From positions 2,852,001-2,916,000 of the forward strand of contig NZ_CP088261.1 of NCBI RefSeq assembly GCF_021117345.1: a stretch of 64,000 nt of DNA. The letters run 5' to 3'. The notes under the pieces are model-generated. The model was given only the letters and a program-made list of their open reading frames with translations, was not told where the DNA came from and searched no databases. The translations under genes were made by a program, and so were the position numbers. The stretch comes from Microbacterium sp. cx-55. GTDB taxonomy: Bacteria; Actinomycetota; Actinomycetes; Actinomycetales; Microbacteriaceae. Shown here piece by piece: positions 25,421-33,985 of the stretch; within the stretch, counting starts at the first letter, position 1, and every line of letters starts with the position of its first letter.

Positions 25421-27034
25421 ATGTCGAACCGTTCATCGCGACGTTGGGTCGCCCTGGTCTTCATCAGCATCGCCGTGTCGCTGATCATCGTCGACTCGAC
25501 GATCGTGAATGTGGCCGTGCCGTCGATCGTCGACGAGCTGGGCATCAGCTCCACCGAGGTGCAGTGGGTGCAGGAGGCGTACACCCTCGTCTTCGCGTCG
25601 CTCCTCCTCCTGTTCGGGTCGCTCGCCGACCGGTTCGGGCGCCGGCGTCTGCTGCTCATCGGCGTCGCCATCTTCGCCCTCTCCTCGCTCGCGGCCGCCA
25701 CGGCGCCGAGCGGCAGTCTGCTGATCCTCGCGCGCCTGGTGCAGGGCATCGGCGGCGCCATGATCCTGCCGACGACGCTCTCGCTGATCAACGCGACCTT
25801 CCGCGGCCGGGAACGCGGCATCGCGTTCGCGGTGTGGGGCTCCACGATCGGCGGCATGGCCGCGGTCGGGCCCCTGCTCGGCGGCTGGTTGACGACGGCG
25901 TTCTCCTGGCGTTGGGCATTCGGCATCAACCTGCCGCTCGCGGTGATCATCGTGATCGGCGTGCTGCTGACGGTGTCCGAATCGCGCGAGTCGGCCCGTC
26001 GCGGCGTGGATCTGCTCGGCGCCGTGCTCTCGGTCACGCTGTTCGGCAGCCTCGTCTTCGCCCTCATCGAAGGACGCACCTACGGATGGTGGGACGCCAC
26101 CGAGACGTTCTCGGTGGCGGGCATCGAGTGGCCCGGGAGCCTTTCGCCCGTGCCGGTCGCGTTCGTCATCACCGTCGCCTCGCTCGTCCTCTTCCTGCTC
26201 TGGAGTCGGCGTCGGCTGCGGCGTGGGCAGGCGGCGCTGCTCGATCTGACGCTGTTCCGGATCGGGTCGTTCCGCAACGGCAACATCGCCGCGCTCGTGG
26301 TCGCGCTCGGCGAGTTCGGCATCATCCTCTCGCTGCCGCTGTGGCTGCAGTTCGTGCTCGGGTTCGACGCCCTGCAGACCGGCCTCGTCCTGCTCGCCCT
26401 GGCGGTCGGATCGTTCGTCGCCAGCGGGTTCGCCGGCGCGACGAGCGGCCGCATCCGGCCGGTCGTCATCGTGCGCGTCGGCCTGGCCGCCGAGATCATC
26501 GGCGTCGCGTGGGCGGGGTTCGTGATCGGACCGGATGCGGCCTGGGGATGGCTCATCCCCGCACTCTTCGTCTACGGATTCGGCGTCGGACTCGCCACCG
26601 CGCAGCTGACCGGCGTCATCCTGCAGGACGTGCCGGTCGAGCTCTCCGGCCAGGGCTCGGGCACGCAATCCACGTCGCGGCAGGTGGGCGCGGCGCTCGG
26701 CGTCGCGATTCTCGGCACGGTGCTCTTCTCGAGCACCGGGGCAGTGCTCTCAAACGCCCTCGACGATGCCGGGGTGCCCGCCGACCAGCGCGATCCGGTC
26801 GTGTCGGCCGTCGTGGACTCGGCCGGCGGCGCCATCGCCGGGCTGCGCGCGAATCCGGAGACGGCGGCGGCCGGGGATGCGGCGGCGCTCGCCTTCTCCG
26901 ACGGCACTCGCTGGGCCGCGTTCACCGCGGCGGGGTTCCTGCTGGTCGGACTCGCCACGACGTGGTCGCTCGGTCGCGGCCCCTCGGCCACGAGGGATGA
27001 ACCGCGCCCCTCGGCCGAATCCTCCGCGGCTTGA
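25421..27034 (+). CDS. MFS drug/proton antiporter, DHA2 (EmrB/QacA) type
   Basis: Membrane exporter of 537 residues with about 14 predicted transmembrane helices. The first helix carries D-S-T-I-V-N-V-A, the form of the DHA2 motif at that place; the loop after helix 2 has G-S-L-A-D-R-F-G-R-R, and helix 5 has G-P-L-L-G-G-W. Likely role is drug or metabolite efflux; the substrate is unknown. It is divergent from the ligase gene with a 100-base gap. The Shine-Dalgarno is weak. Downstream is a short tandem repeat running to the converging hydrolase gene. Confidence 0.9.
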   Translation: MSNRSSRRWVALVFISIAVSLIIVDSTIVNVAVPSIVDELGISSTEVQWVQEAYTLVFASLLLLFGSLADRFGRRRLLLIGVAIFALSSLAAATAPSGSLLILARLVQGIGGAMILPTTLSLINATFRGRERGIAFAVWGSTIGGMAAVGPLLGGWLTTAFSWRWAFGINLPLAVIIVIGVLLTVSESRESARRGVDLLGAVLSVTLFGSLVFALIEGRTYGWWDATETFSVAGIEWPGSLSPVPVAFVITVASLVLFLLWSRRRLRRGQAALLDLTLFRIGSFRNGNIAALVVALGEFGIILSLPLWLQFVLGFDALQTGLVLLALAVGSFVASGFAGATSGRIRPVVIVRVGLAAEIIGVAWAGFVIGPDAAWGWLIPALFVYGFGVGLATAQLTGVILQDVPVELSGQGSGTQSTSRQVGAALGVAILGTVLFSSTGAVLSNALDDAGVPADQRDPVVSAVVDSAGGAIAGLRANPETAAAGDAAALAFSDGTRWAAFTAAGFLLVGLATTWSLGRGPSATRDEPRPSAESSAA

Positions 27035-27100
27035 GTCGCCCGGCGCGTTCGCGTCAGCCGCCCGGCGCGTTCGCCTCGGTCGCGCGGCGCGCTCGCGTCA
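27035..27100. repeat. 22-base tandem repeat, three units
   Basis: Three units of the form GTCGCCCGGCGCGTTCGCGT plus two bases (27035-27056, 27057-27078, 27079-27100), with few differences. The third includes the stop codon of the converging hydrolase gene. This convergent junction is 63 bases and has no long palindrome. Confidence 0.75.
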
Positions 27101-27949
27101 GTCGCCGCGCGCCGGGAAGCGCCGGTCGAGCCAGGCCATCAGGTCGGCGCGGACGTCGCCCTGCACGGTCTCCTGGAAGATCTCGTGGCGCGCACCCGGG
27201 TAGACCAGGGTCGTCACGTCGCTGAGGCCCGAGCGTTCCCGATAATCGGCGGCCAGGCGGTGAACGCTCCGCGGTCCGCCGACCGTGTCGTCGCTGCCGA
27301 CCATGAGCAGGATCGGAACATCCCGCCCGAGATCCCGACGCGGCCGGCCGAAGATCCGGAGCGCGTCTCGCAGACCGAACAGCTTCACCAGCGGCACGCT
27401 CGTCGTCAGCGGATCGGCCAGGAATGCCCGCCCCACGGCCAGATCGCTCGAGAGCCACTCCGTACCGAGCGCGCCCTTGCCCTTCCAGGGCGCGTTGAGA
27501 TCACCGCCGTTCAGCGCGCCGGGTGTGCGCAGGGCCGACCCCGAGAGCACGACCGCGTCATACGCATCCGGATGCTGATCGAGCAGCATCTGCGCGAGGA
27601 ACGACCCCCACGAGTGCCCGAGCAGCACGAGCGGCAACCCGGGGTGCGCGTCGCGGATCAGCCCGGTCAGCTGCCAGACCGCGTCGACGGCGGCGCGGTG
27701 GCCGCCGGGTCCGAGGCGGCCGAGGCGGTCCGCATCCGCCCACTGCCCCATGCCGGTCCGCCCGTGCCCGCGATGGTCGTCGGCGTAGACGGTGAAACCG
27801 GCGGCGGCGAGCGCCTCCGCGAGCACGACGTATCGGCCGGCGTGTTCGCCGACGCCGTGCAACAGCTGCACGACACCGCGCGGGGTGGACTGCGCCTCGT
27901 ACACGTCGTAGACGATCGTGGTCCCGTGCGCATCGATGAACTCGGGCAT
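27098..27949 (-). CDS. Alpha/beta hydrolase, monoacylglycerol-lipase-like
   Basis: Serine hydrolase of 283 residues, cytoplasmic by absence of a signal. The nucleophile lies in G-H-S-W-G-S, the acid in G-S-D-D-T-V-G and the histidine in G-A-R-H-E. The N-terminal segment with L-L-H-G-V-G-E-H-A-G-R-Y and D-H-R-G-H-G-R-T matches the lysophospholipase/monoglyceride lipase group. It is probably a lipase or esterase of housekeeping type. ATG at 27949 has no Shine-Dalgarno, but TAGACT lies seven bases upstream. Confidence 0.88.
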   Translation of the reverse strand: MPEFIDAHGTTIVYDVYEAQSTPRGVVQLLHGVGEHAGRYVVLAEALAAAGFTVYADDHRGHGRTGMGQWADADRLGRLGPGGHRAAVDAVWQLTGLIRDAHPGLPLVLLGHSWGSFLAQMLLDQHPDAYDAVVLSGSALRTPGALNGGDLNAPWKGKGALGTEWLSSDLAVGRAFLADPLTTSVPLVKLFGLRDALRIFGRPRRDLGRDVPILLMVGSDDTVGGPRSVHRLAADYRERSGLSDVTTLVYPGARHEIFQETVQGDVRADLMAWLDRRFPARGD

Positions 27950-27956
27950 GCGGCCG

Positions 27957-27962
27957 AGTCTA
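27957..27962 (-). promoter_or_regulatory. -10 hexamer placing the hydrolase on a leaderless mRNA
   Basis: TAGACT lies seven bases before the ATG at 27949. No Shine-Dalgarno is seen. Confidence 0.5.
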
Positions 27963-28001
27963 TGGCCCCGGATGCGGTCCGCTCGCCCACCCGCGAAGAC
28001 C

Positions 28002-28029
28002 CTTAGCAGGGCTAATGAGCTATGCTAAG
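28002..28029. promoter_or_regulatory. MarR-type operator
   Basis: CTTAGCA (28002-28008) pairs with TGCTAAG (28023-28029), and a shorter palindrome TTAGCAGGGCTAA sits inside (28003-28015). The right arm overlaps the upstream ATG at 28022, which argues for the downstream start at 28037. It is likely the autoregulatory site of the MarR protein. Confidence 0.65.
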
Positions 28030-28036
28030 GATCGAC

Positions 28037-28516
28037 ATGAGTTCTTCCGCACAGCCCGCTGATTCCGCTCCGCCCGCGGATGCTGCCGCCGATCCGGCCG
28101 ACCACTCCGCCGATGCATCCGAGCTGCGGATGGCGACGTTCCGACTCGCCCGTCGACTGCGCGGCCAGCGCGCGGTCGACACCATGAGCGACGGCCAGTT
28201 CGCGGTGCTCGCGGGCCTCAAGGTGCACGGCGATCACACCCTCGGCGAGTTGGCGGCGCGCGAGCGCGTGACGGCCCCGTCGATGAATCGCACCGTGAAC
28301 GGCCTTGAGGAGTCCGGTTACGTCATCCGCACCCCCGACGAGCAGGACCGTCGCAAGGTCAACATCTCGCTGACAGACGAGGGACGCGCGGTGGTCCAAG
28401 AAACCGTCCGCCGCCGCGACGCCTGGCTCGAAGAGGCCCTCGGACACCTCAGCGCGGCCGAGCGCGACATTCTCGGGCAGGCGGCGCAGATCATGCGGGG
28501 AGTCGCCGAACGATGA
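28037..28516 (+). CDS. MarR-family regulator
   Basis: Winged-helix repressor of 159 residues. The MarR core includes D-G-Q-F-A-V-L-A, L-G-E-L-A-A-R-E-R-V-T-A-P-S-M-N-R-T-V and the wing D-E-Q-D-R-R-K-V-N-I-S-L-T-D-E-G. Start 28037 is preferred over the ATG at 28022, because it has AAGGA at a normal distance and leaves the operator outside the gene. The stop overlaps the MFS start (ATGA), so it probably represses itself and the pump, released by a phenolic or drug ligand as in other MarR-MFS pairs. Confidence 0.88.
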   Translation: MSSSAQPADSAPPADAAADPADHSADASELRMATFRLARRLRGQRAVDTMSDGQFAVLAGLKVHGDHTLGELAARERVTAPSMNRTVNGLEESGYVIRTPDEQDRRKVNISLTDEGRAVVQETVRRRDAWLEEALGHLSAAERDILGQAAQIMRGVAER

Positions 28517-29841
28517 GCGCGATGTTCCGCTCCCTCGGACTCTTCAACTACCGCGTCTGGTTCATCGGCGCGCTCGTGTCGAACATCGGCGGATGGATGC
28601 AGTCCACCGCCCAGGACTGGGTCGTGCTCACGCAACTGACCGACAACGACGCGGCCGCGATGGGCGTGACGATGGCCCTGCAGTTCGGCCCGCCACTACT
28701 GTTCGTCGGAGCGACCGGGTGGGTCGCCGACCGGTTCGATCGGCGACGACTGCTGCTCGTGACGCAGTCCGCGCTGATGGCTCTCGCGGTGATCGTCGGC
28801 ATCCTGCTGATGACCGGCGTGATGACGCTGCCGCTGATGTTCTGCTTCGCCTTCGCGTTCGGCCTGGTGAACGCGTTCGACGCGCCCGCACGTCAGGCGT
28901 TCGTGACCGACGTCGTGGCCCGCGAGAACGCGGCGAACGCCGTGGCACTGAACTCGGCATCGTTCAACGCGGCCCGGATGATCGGCCCGGCGGTCGCGGG
29001 CTTCCTGATCGTGCTCGTCGGCACGGGGTGGGTCTTCATCCTGAACGCCGCGACGTTCCTCGCCATGCTCGTGGCGCTGACGCTCATCCGTCGATCGGAG
29101 CTCGTGCCGCGCGCCCGCACGGCCGGCGGGGCGCGCCTGGCCGACGGATTCCGCTACGTCGCCGGACGACCGGACCTCGTCGTGACCTTCGTCATGGTGT
29201 TCCTGATCGGCGCCTTCGGGATGAACTTCCCCATCTTCGCCTCGACGATGGCGCTGGAGTTCGGCCAGCAGGCCGACGGATACGGCATCCTGAGTTCGAT
29301 CCTCGCGATCGGTTCGCTCGCGGGCGCTCTGCTCGCCGCCCGGCGCGATCGCGCGCGGATGCGGGTCATCATGGTCGCCGCGGGCGGGTTCGGGGTGTTC
29401 TCGCTCATCTCCGCGGCGATGCCGACCTACGGCCTGTACGCCGCGTCGCTCGTGTTCGTCGGATTCGCGACGGTCACGGTGCTGACGACCGCGAACGGCT
29501 ACGTGCAGACGACGACCGATCCGGCCCTCCGCGGCCGCGTGCTCGCGCTGTACATGGCCGTGATCATGGGCGCGACGCCGATCGGCGCGCCCATCGCCGG
29601 ATGGGTCGCCGACACGTTCGGCCCGCGCGCGGCGATCGTCGTCGGCGCGGTGGCAGGGCTTGCCGCCTGCCTCGTCGGGGTGACATGGCTCGCACTCTCG
29701 GGTCGCATGCACCGCGATTCGGCGCACCGCTTCCGCGTCACGATCGACGAGACGCGGCCGATCCCCGTCGTCGCGCCCGAGGAGTTCAGCGACGCGGTCG
29801 CGAGCACGACCCCGATCCCCCTCCCCGAGCGCCGCCGCTAG
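28513..29841 (+). CDS. MFS transporter coupled to MarR
   Basis: Membrane protein of 442 residues with about 12 predicted helices, of the enterobactin-exporter-like (MFS_3) group: F-R-S-L-G-L-F-N-Y-R-V-W-F at the start and G-W-V-A-D-R-F-D-R-R-R-L-L after helix 2. It is translationally coupled to the MarR gene at 28037. It is a likely efflux pump of unknown substrate. The last 50 residues are a hydrophilic tail. The intergenic stretch that follows, to the converging transglutaminase gene, has a palindrome but no gene. Confidence 0.88.
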   Translation: MSAMFRSLGLFNYRVWFIGALVSNIGGWMQSTAQDWVVLTQLTDNDAAAMGVTMALQFGPPLLFVGATGWVADRFDRRRLLLVTQSALMALAVIVGILLMTGVMTLPLMFCFAFAFGLVNAFDAPARQAFVTDVVARENAANAVALNSASFNAARMIGPAVAGFLIVLVGTGWVFILNAATFLAMLVALTLIRRSELVPRARTAGGARLADGFRYVAGRPDLVVTFVMVFLIGAFGMNFPIFASTMALEFGQQADGYGILSSILAIGSLAGALLAARRDRARMRVIMVAAGGFGVFSLISAAMPTYGLYAASLVFVGFATVTVLTTANGYVQTTTDPALRGRVLALYMAVIMGATPIGAPIAGWVADTFGPRAAIVVGAVAGLAACLVGVTWLALSGRMHRDSAHRFRVTIDETRPIPVVAPEEFSDAVASTTPIPLPERRR

Positions 29842-29891
29842 CGGGCCGCACTCCCGAGCGCCGGGTCGCAGCTCAGGCGTCGCGTTCCGAT

Positions 29892-29958
29892 GTTTGGGGC
29901 ACAAAATTGCGTTCGGGGCACGATATTCACGCCCCAAACGAAGAATTGCGCCCCGAAC
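29892..29958. repeat. Double-word palindrome (family F)
   Basis: GTTTGGGGC (29892-29900) and GTTCGGGGC (29911-29919) on the left face GCCCCAAAC (29931-29939) and GCCCCGAAC (29950-29958). The nested pairs share centre 29925, with mismatches mostly of the G-U/A-C kind. It lies between converging genes and is much richer in A and T than its surroundings. Confidence 0.7.
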
Positions 29959-29959
29959 C

Positions 29960-30297
29960 CGCGGATGCCGGGAACACAGGGTCAAGGTCGGCACTGACCG
30001 GTCGGGGCTCTCCACCCTTGCGTAGGCCCCGTATGGCTCCGAGTCGTCGGGTCCGACGCCCCCGAGCCGCCTCACACGCCCCATCCGTCACCACCAGCCC
30101 CACCGGTCCGACAACTGCGGAGCCGCGAAGCCGGAACAGGCCCCCCGGCACGGGCCATCGGCCGTCGACCACCCCGACGCAGGACATCAGGTCGACCGCC
30201 CACAGGGCGCTCCCGCGCAGGACCCCCGTCGACCACCCCGGCGTCCCGAAACCGCCCACAGACCGCCCCGGCACAGGGCCCCACAGGCGGGCCGAAG
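29960..30297. other. Gene-free C-rich stretch
   Basis: No start, motif or codon pattern supports a gene on either strand. The stretch is C-rich on the plus strand, and repeats GTCGACCACCCCG twice and CGCCCACAG-like words three times. It may be decayed sequence. Confidence 0.55.
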
Positions 30298-31143
30298 TCA
30301 GGCCTCGCGGGTGATCGTGACCTTGACGTGCAGGTTGCTCTTGAAGGGACCTGCGTACACACCGCGCAGCGGCGGCACGTCGTTGTAGTCCCGCGCCCGC
30401 CCGACCAGCACGTGCCGGTCGCCGATCTCGATATTGTTGGTCGGGTCGAAGCCGGTCCAGTCGCCGGCGAACCATTCCACCCAGGCGTGCGACTCACCCG
30501 TGACGGGCGTGCCGATCTCGGCCTGCGGCTTCGGATGCAGATACCCCGACACGTAGCGCGCCGGAATGCCGACCGATCGCAGTGCGCCGAGCGCGATGTG
30601 CGCCATGTCCTGACACACGCCCTTTCGCGCTTCCCATGCCTCGACGGCGGTGGAGTGCACCCCGGTCACGCCGTGCATGTACTCCACGGCGTCACCGATC
30701 GCGACGCAGATGTCGTGCGCGGCCCGGCCGGGATCGTCGTGCCGTCCGGCGATCGAGCGGGCGATCTCGGCGACCTCCGGATGCGGACGCGTCCGGTGCG
30801 TCTGTTCCAGCTGCTCGATGGTGTCGATGCTGCGCTCGGCCTCGACGCGCAGTCGGTCCCAGCTGATGCCGCTGTGCTCGATCGGGCGCGGACGCACCTC
30901 GACGAGCGAACGCGCCGTAATGCGCAACGCGCGGTGGGGCGAGAGCACATCGAACGAGCTCACCCGCGTGCCGAAGTAGTCGACGTAGCTGTTGACCGAG
31001 GTCGACGGCTCGATGTCGAGCGACGAGCTCAGCACGAACTGACTGTCGGTCGTGCCCGGCAGCATCCGGGCTTCGTTGTACGAGGCCGACACGTCTCCGC
31101 CGTAGCTGAAGCCCGTTTCGTGCTCGATGCGCAGGCGCTTCAT
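30298..31143 (-). CDS. Transglutaminase-like protein of the ATP-grasp/alpha-E operon
   Basis: Cytoplasmic transglutaminase-fold cysteine peptidase-like protein of 281 residues. An N-terminal bacterial-transglutaminase beta domain (residues 1-85, starting R-I-E-H-E-T-G-F-S-Y) is followed by the catalytic domain with Cys177 in K-G-V-C-Q-D-M-A-H, His219 in E-S-H-A-W-V-E-W and Asp233 in G-F-D-P-T-N-N. The triad is complete, so it should be active, as protease or amide-forming enzyme. ATG at 31143 overlaps the alpha-E gene's stop (ATGA). It is the third gene of an operon starting at 33775. This trio is widely conserved in bacteria but its product is not established. Confidence 0.9.
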   Translation of the reverse strand: MKRLRIEHETGFSYGGDVSASYNEARMLPGTTDSQFVLSSSLDIEPSTSVNSYVDYFGTRVSSFDVLSPHRALRITARSLVEVRPRPIEHSGISWDRLRVEAERSIDTIEQLEQTHRTRPHPEVAEIARSIAGRHDDPGRAAHDICVAIGDAVEYMHGVTGVHSTAVEAWEARKGVCQDMAHIALGALRSVGIPARYVSGYLHPKPQAEIGTPVTGESHAWVEWFAGDWTGFDPTNNIEIGDRHVLVGRARDYNDVPPLRGVYAGPFKSNLHVKVTITREA

Positions 31144-32075
31144 GAGGTCTCTCCGATCCAGCTGGGTTCGGCCTGCGTCGGGAAGAACCGCTGCCGGATC
31201 GCGTCGGATGCTTCGCGCGTCACGGTCTGCACGCGCAGCATGTGGTCGGGGAGTTCCTCGAGGATCTCGCCGATGGGCTGGTATTCGAGATCGTTCCGGA
31301 TGCGGCCGAGCGCGCGCAAGACGTGATTGGAGTGGCCGACGCGGTCTTCGCGCGGGTCGATCGCGCTGATGCACTCTTCGGCGCGTGAGATCGAGTAGAT
31401 GATCGAGCGCGGGAAGAGGCGGTCGAGCAGCAGGAACTCGGCGGCGTTCCGGGCGCTGGGCATTCCGCGGTAGGTGCGGAGGTAGGCCTCGTACGCGCCG
31501 CAGGAGCGGAGGATCGTCGTCCACGACGGCCCGGATGCTTCGGTCAGCGACCGCGTCGCCAGCAGGCGTGCCGACATGTCGGCGCGTTCGATGGAGCGTC
31601 CGAGCGTGAAGAACTGCCAGGCTTCGTCGCGGCTCGTCGACGAGTCGACGATGCCGACGGCGAGCGCCGACCGCTCCCGCACCCACTGGAAGAACTCGTG
31701 CACCTTCTCGGTCTGCAGCCGTCGCGGCATCCGGGAATTGGTGGTGTTGAGGCACTCCCAGAGCTCGGTGGAGACGATCTCGCGCGCCCGCCGCGCGTTC
31801 TCGCGCGCCGCGGTGAGCGAGTACTGGATGCTGGAGGGGTTCATCCGGTCGACGGCGAGCCGGGCGAGCACGTGCTCGCGGGTGACGTCTTCGACGCCTT
31901 CCGGCGGCGACGATCCCATGACCGACAGCAACGACCGGCACGCGGTGTCCTCGTCGATCCAGGGGTCCTCGAGGAGCAGTTGCAGGTGCACGTCCAGGAT
32001 GCGGGCGGTGCCGTCGCTGCGCTCGACGTAGCGACCGATCCAGAAGAGGCTTTCGGCGATGCGGCTCAGCAGCAT
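31140..32075 (-). CDS. Alpha-E domain protein (DUF403)
   Basis: All-helical protein of 311 residues, starting M-L-L-S-R-I-A-E-S-L-F-W-I-G-R-Y-V-E-R, the hallmark of the alpha-E family. The function is not known; members occur next to circularly permuted ATP-grasp proteins and transglutaminase-like proteins, as here, and are thought to take part in the same peptide-related reaction. It overlaps the ATP-grasp gene by 10 bases and the transglutaminase gene by four, so the three proteins are translationally coupled and probably made in similar amounts. Confidence 0.88.
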   Translation of the reverse strand: MLLSRIAESLFWIGRYVERSDGTARILDVHLQLLLEDPWIDEDTACRSLLSVMGSSPPEGVEDVTREHVLARLAVDRMNPSSIQYSLTAARENARRAREIVSTELWECLNTTNSRMPRRLQTEKVHEFFQWVRERSALAVGIVDSSTSRDEAWQFFTLGRSIERADMSARLLATRSLTEASGPSWTTILRSCGAYEAYLRTYRGMPSARNAAEFLLLDRLFPRSIIYSISRAEECISAIDPREDRVGHSNHVLRALGRIRNDLEYQPIGEILEELPDHMLRVQTVTREASDAIRQRFFPTQAEPSWIGETS

Positions 32076-33775
32076 GGCGCGCTCCCCTCGGCCGATTCGG
32101 CCTGCTGCTGCTGTTCCTGCTGATCGACGCGCGAGCGCGGACGATCGTGCGGGGAGTGCGAGACCTCGACGTTGGTGGCGGGGCCGGCGGCGGATGCATC
32201 CGTGATGATCGGGATGGCCTGCGTCACGGTCGACGCCTGATCGGCGACGAGTCCAGCGAGACCGTGCCCCTGCCCGTACTCGACCTTGCCCGGAGCGGCG
32301 CCGCCGACGATCCAGGTGTCCTTCGATCCCCCGCCCTGCGAGGAGTTCACGACCAGCTCGCCCTCGGGAAGAGCGACGCGCGTGAGGCCGCCGGGGAGCA
32401 CCCAGATGTCGTCGCCGTCGTTCACGGCGAAGGGCCGGAGGTCGGCGTGCCGCGGGCGCATGCCGTCTTCGACCAGCGTCGGGATGGTGGACAGCATCAT
32501 CACCGGCTGCGCGATCCAGCCGCGCGGGTCGGCGAGCAGGGTTTTACGCAGCGTCTCGAGCTGGGAGCGGGAGGCATCCGGACCCACGACGAGCCCCTTG
32601 CCGCCGGAGCCGTCGACGGGCTTCACGACGAGCTCGTCGAGCCGGTCGAGCACCTCTTCGAGCGCCGCCGGGTCTTCGAGCCGCCAGGTGTCGACGATCG
32701 GCAGGATCGGCTCCTCCGACAGGTAGTACCGGATGAGGTCGGGCGTGTAGGTATAGAGCAGTTTGTCGTCGGCGACGCCGTTGCCGACCGCGTTCGCGAT
32801 CGTGACGTTGCCCATGCGCGCCGCGAGCATGACCCCGGGCGAACCCAGCATCGAGTCCGCGCGGAACTGCAGTGGGTCGAGGAACTCATCGTCGACCCGT
32901 CGGTAGATGACGTCGACCCGGCGCGGTCCGCGCGTGGTGCGCATGAACACGCGGCCGCCCATGCAGAGCAGGTCGCGGCCTTCGACGAGTTCGACGCCCA
33001 TCAGGCGTGCGAGGAGCGTGTGCTCGAAGTAGGCGGAGTTGTAGACGCCGGGGGTCAGCACGACGACGTTAGGGTCTTCGATCCCGGGCGGGGCCGATGC
33101 GCGGAGCGCCGCGAGGAGTTTGTTCGGGTAGTCGCCGACGGGGCGCACCCGCATCGACACGAACAGTTCGGGGAGGGTCTGCGCCATCACCCGGCGGTTC
33201 GAGATCACGTAGCTGACACCCGACGGCACCCGCACATTGTCTTCGAGGACGCGCATCTTGCCGTGTTCGTCGCGGATGAGGTCGATGCCCGACACCTGGA
33301 TGCGCACACCGTTGGCGGAGCGGATGCCGTACGCCTGGCGGTAGTAGTACTGGCTCGAGGCGATCAGTTTCGCCGGAATGACCCCGTCGCGCACGCAGTT
33401 CTGCCGGCCGTACGCATCGTCGAGGAAGGCCTCCAGCGCACGCACGCGCTGTTTGATGCCGGCTTCGACCTCCGACCACTCGGCGTAGTCGATGATGCGG
33501 GGCACGGCGTCGAGCGGGAACGGTCGTTCCTCGCCCGCGAAGTCGAAGGTGACGCCCTGCGCGAGGTAGGAGCTCGCCAGCGAGTCGGTGCGGCCGCGCA
33601 GCTCTTCCTGCGTCATGCGGGCCAGCGCCTGGTAGAGCTCGCGGTAGGCGATGCGCGACTCGGCGAGCGCACCGGGGGTGTCGGGGTGGCCGAACATCTC
33701 GTCGAACGCGGGCAAGCCCTGCGAGTTCCTTCGCGGCGCGAGAGTGGAGCCGTAGCCGTCGAAGAGGTCGCCCAT
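32066..33775 (-). CDS. Circularly permuted ATP-grasp protein
   Basis: Protein of 569 residues of the circularly permuted ATP-grasp family (DUF404/DUF407), expected to join a carboxylate and an amine with ATP. Conserved stretches are Y-Y-Y-R-Q-A-Y-G-I-R, V-L-E-D-N-V-R-V-P-S-G-V-S-Y, L-T-P-G-V-Y-N-S-A-Y-F-E-H and V-V-K-P-V-D-G-S-G-G-K-G. The last 45 or so residues are unlike the family core: a hydrophilic tail with Q-Q-E-Q-Q-Q-Q ending in Cys-Cys. ATG at 33775 lacks a Shine-Dalgarno but has TAGGGT six bases upstream. It heads the operon with alpha-E and transglutaminase. Confidence 0.9.
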   Translation of the reverse strand: MGDLFDGYGSTLAPRRNSQGLPAFDEMFGHPDTPGALAESRIAYRELYQALARMTQEELRGRTDSLASSYLAQGVTFDFAGEERPFPLDAVPRIIDYAEWSEVEAGIKQRVRALEAFLDDAYGRQNCVRDGVIPAKLIASSQYYYRQAYGIRSANGVRIQVSGIDLIRDEHGKMRVLEDNVRVPSGVSYVISNRRVMAQTLPELFVSMRVRPVGDYPNKLLAALRASAPPGIEDPNVVVLTPGVYNSAYFEHTLLARLMGVELVEGRDLLCMGGRVFMRTTRGPRRVDVIYRRVDDEFLDPLQFRADSMLGSPGVMLAARMGNVTIANAVGNGVADDKLLYTYTPDLIRYYLSEEPILPIVDTWRLEDPAALEEVLDRLDELVVKPVDGSGGKGLVVGPDASRSQLETLRKTLLADPRGWIAQPVMMLSTIPTLVEDGMRPRHADLRPFAVNDGDDIWVLPGGLTRVALPEGELVVNSSQGGGSKDTWIVGGAAPGKVEYGQGHGLAGLVADQASTVTQAIPIITDASAAGPATNVEVSHSPHDRPRSRVDQQEQQQQAESAEGSAPCC

Positions 33776-33781
33776 GGAACC

Positions 33782-33787
33782 ACCCTA
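33782..33787 (-). promoter_or_regulatory. -10 hexamer placing the ATP-grasp operon on a leaderless mRNA
   Basis: TAGGGT lies six bases before the ATG at 33775. No Shine-Dalgarno is seen. Confidence 0.5.
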
Positions 33788-33900
33788 GACCGGCCGATGT
33801 TGCCGTGATGTTTCGCAGCCAGGGGGTGGACGGCGCCCCCGACTCACCGCATCCGTCTCCGCCGATCGCGCGGGCTGGTGCCACGAGCGCGCTCCTGCGA

Positions 33901-33962
33901 TGGCTACTGTTTCCTGCTGCGGCTGCCGAACCTTCTGCCGCCGTGACAGGTAACAGTAGCCA
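33901..33962. terminator. Palindrome downstream of rocD (family E)
   Basis: Sixteen-base arms TGGCTACTGTTTCCTG (33901-33916) and complement (33947-33962), one mismatch. It follows the rocD stop on the minus strand and precedes the ATP-grasp promoter, fitting a terminator without T-tract. Confidence 0.65.
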
Positions 33963-33985
33963 GCGCGAGCGCGCCCGCGCGCGGG

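Noticed and set aside
29960..30297. Small gene behind the transglutaminase gene
   Set aside because: Frames here have no start with ribosome site, and a Pro/Arg-rich translation; no motif was recognised.
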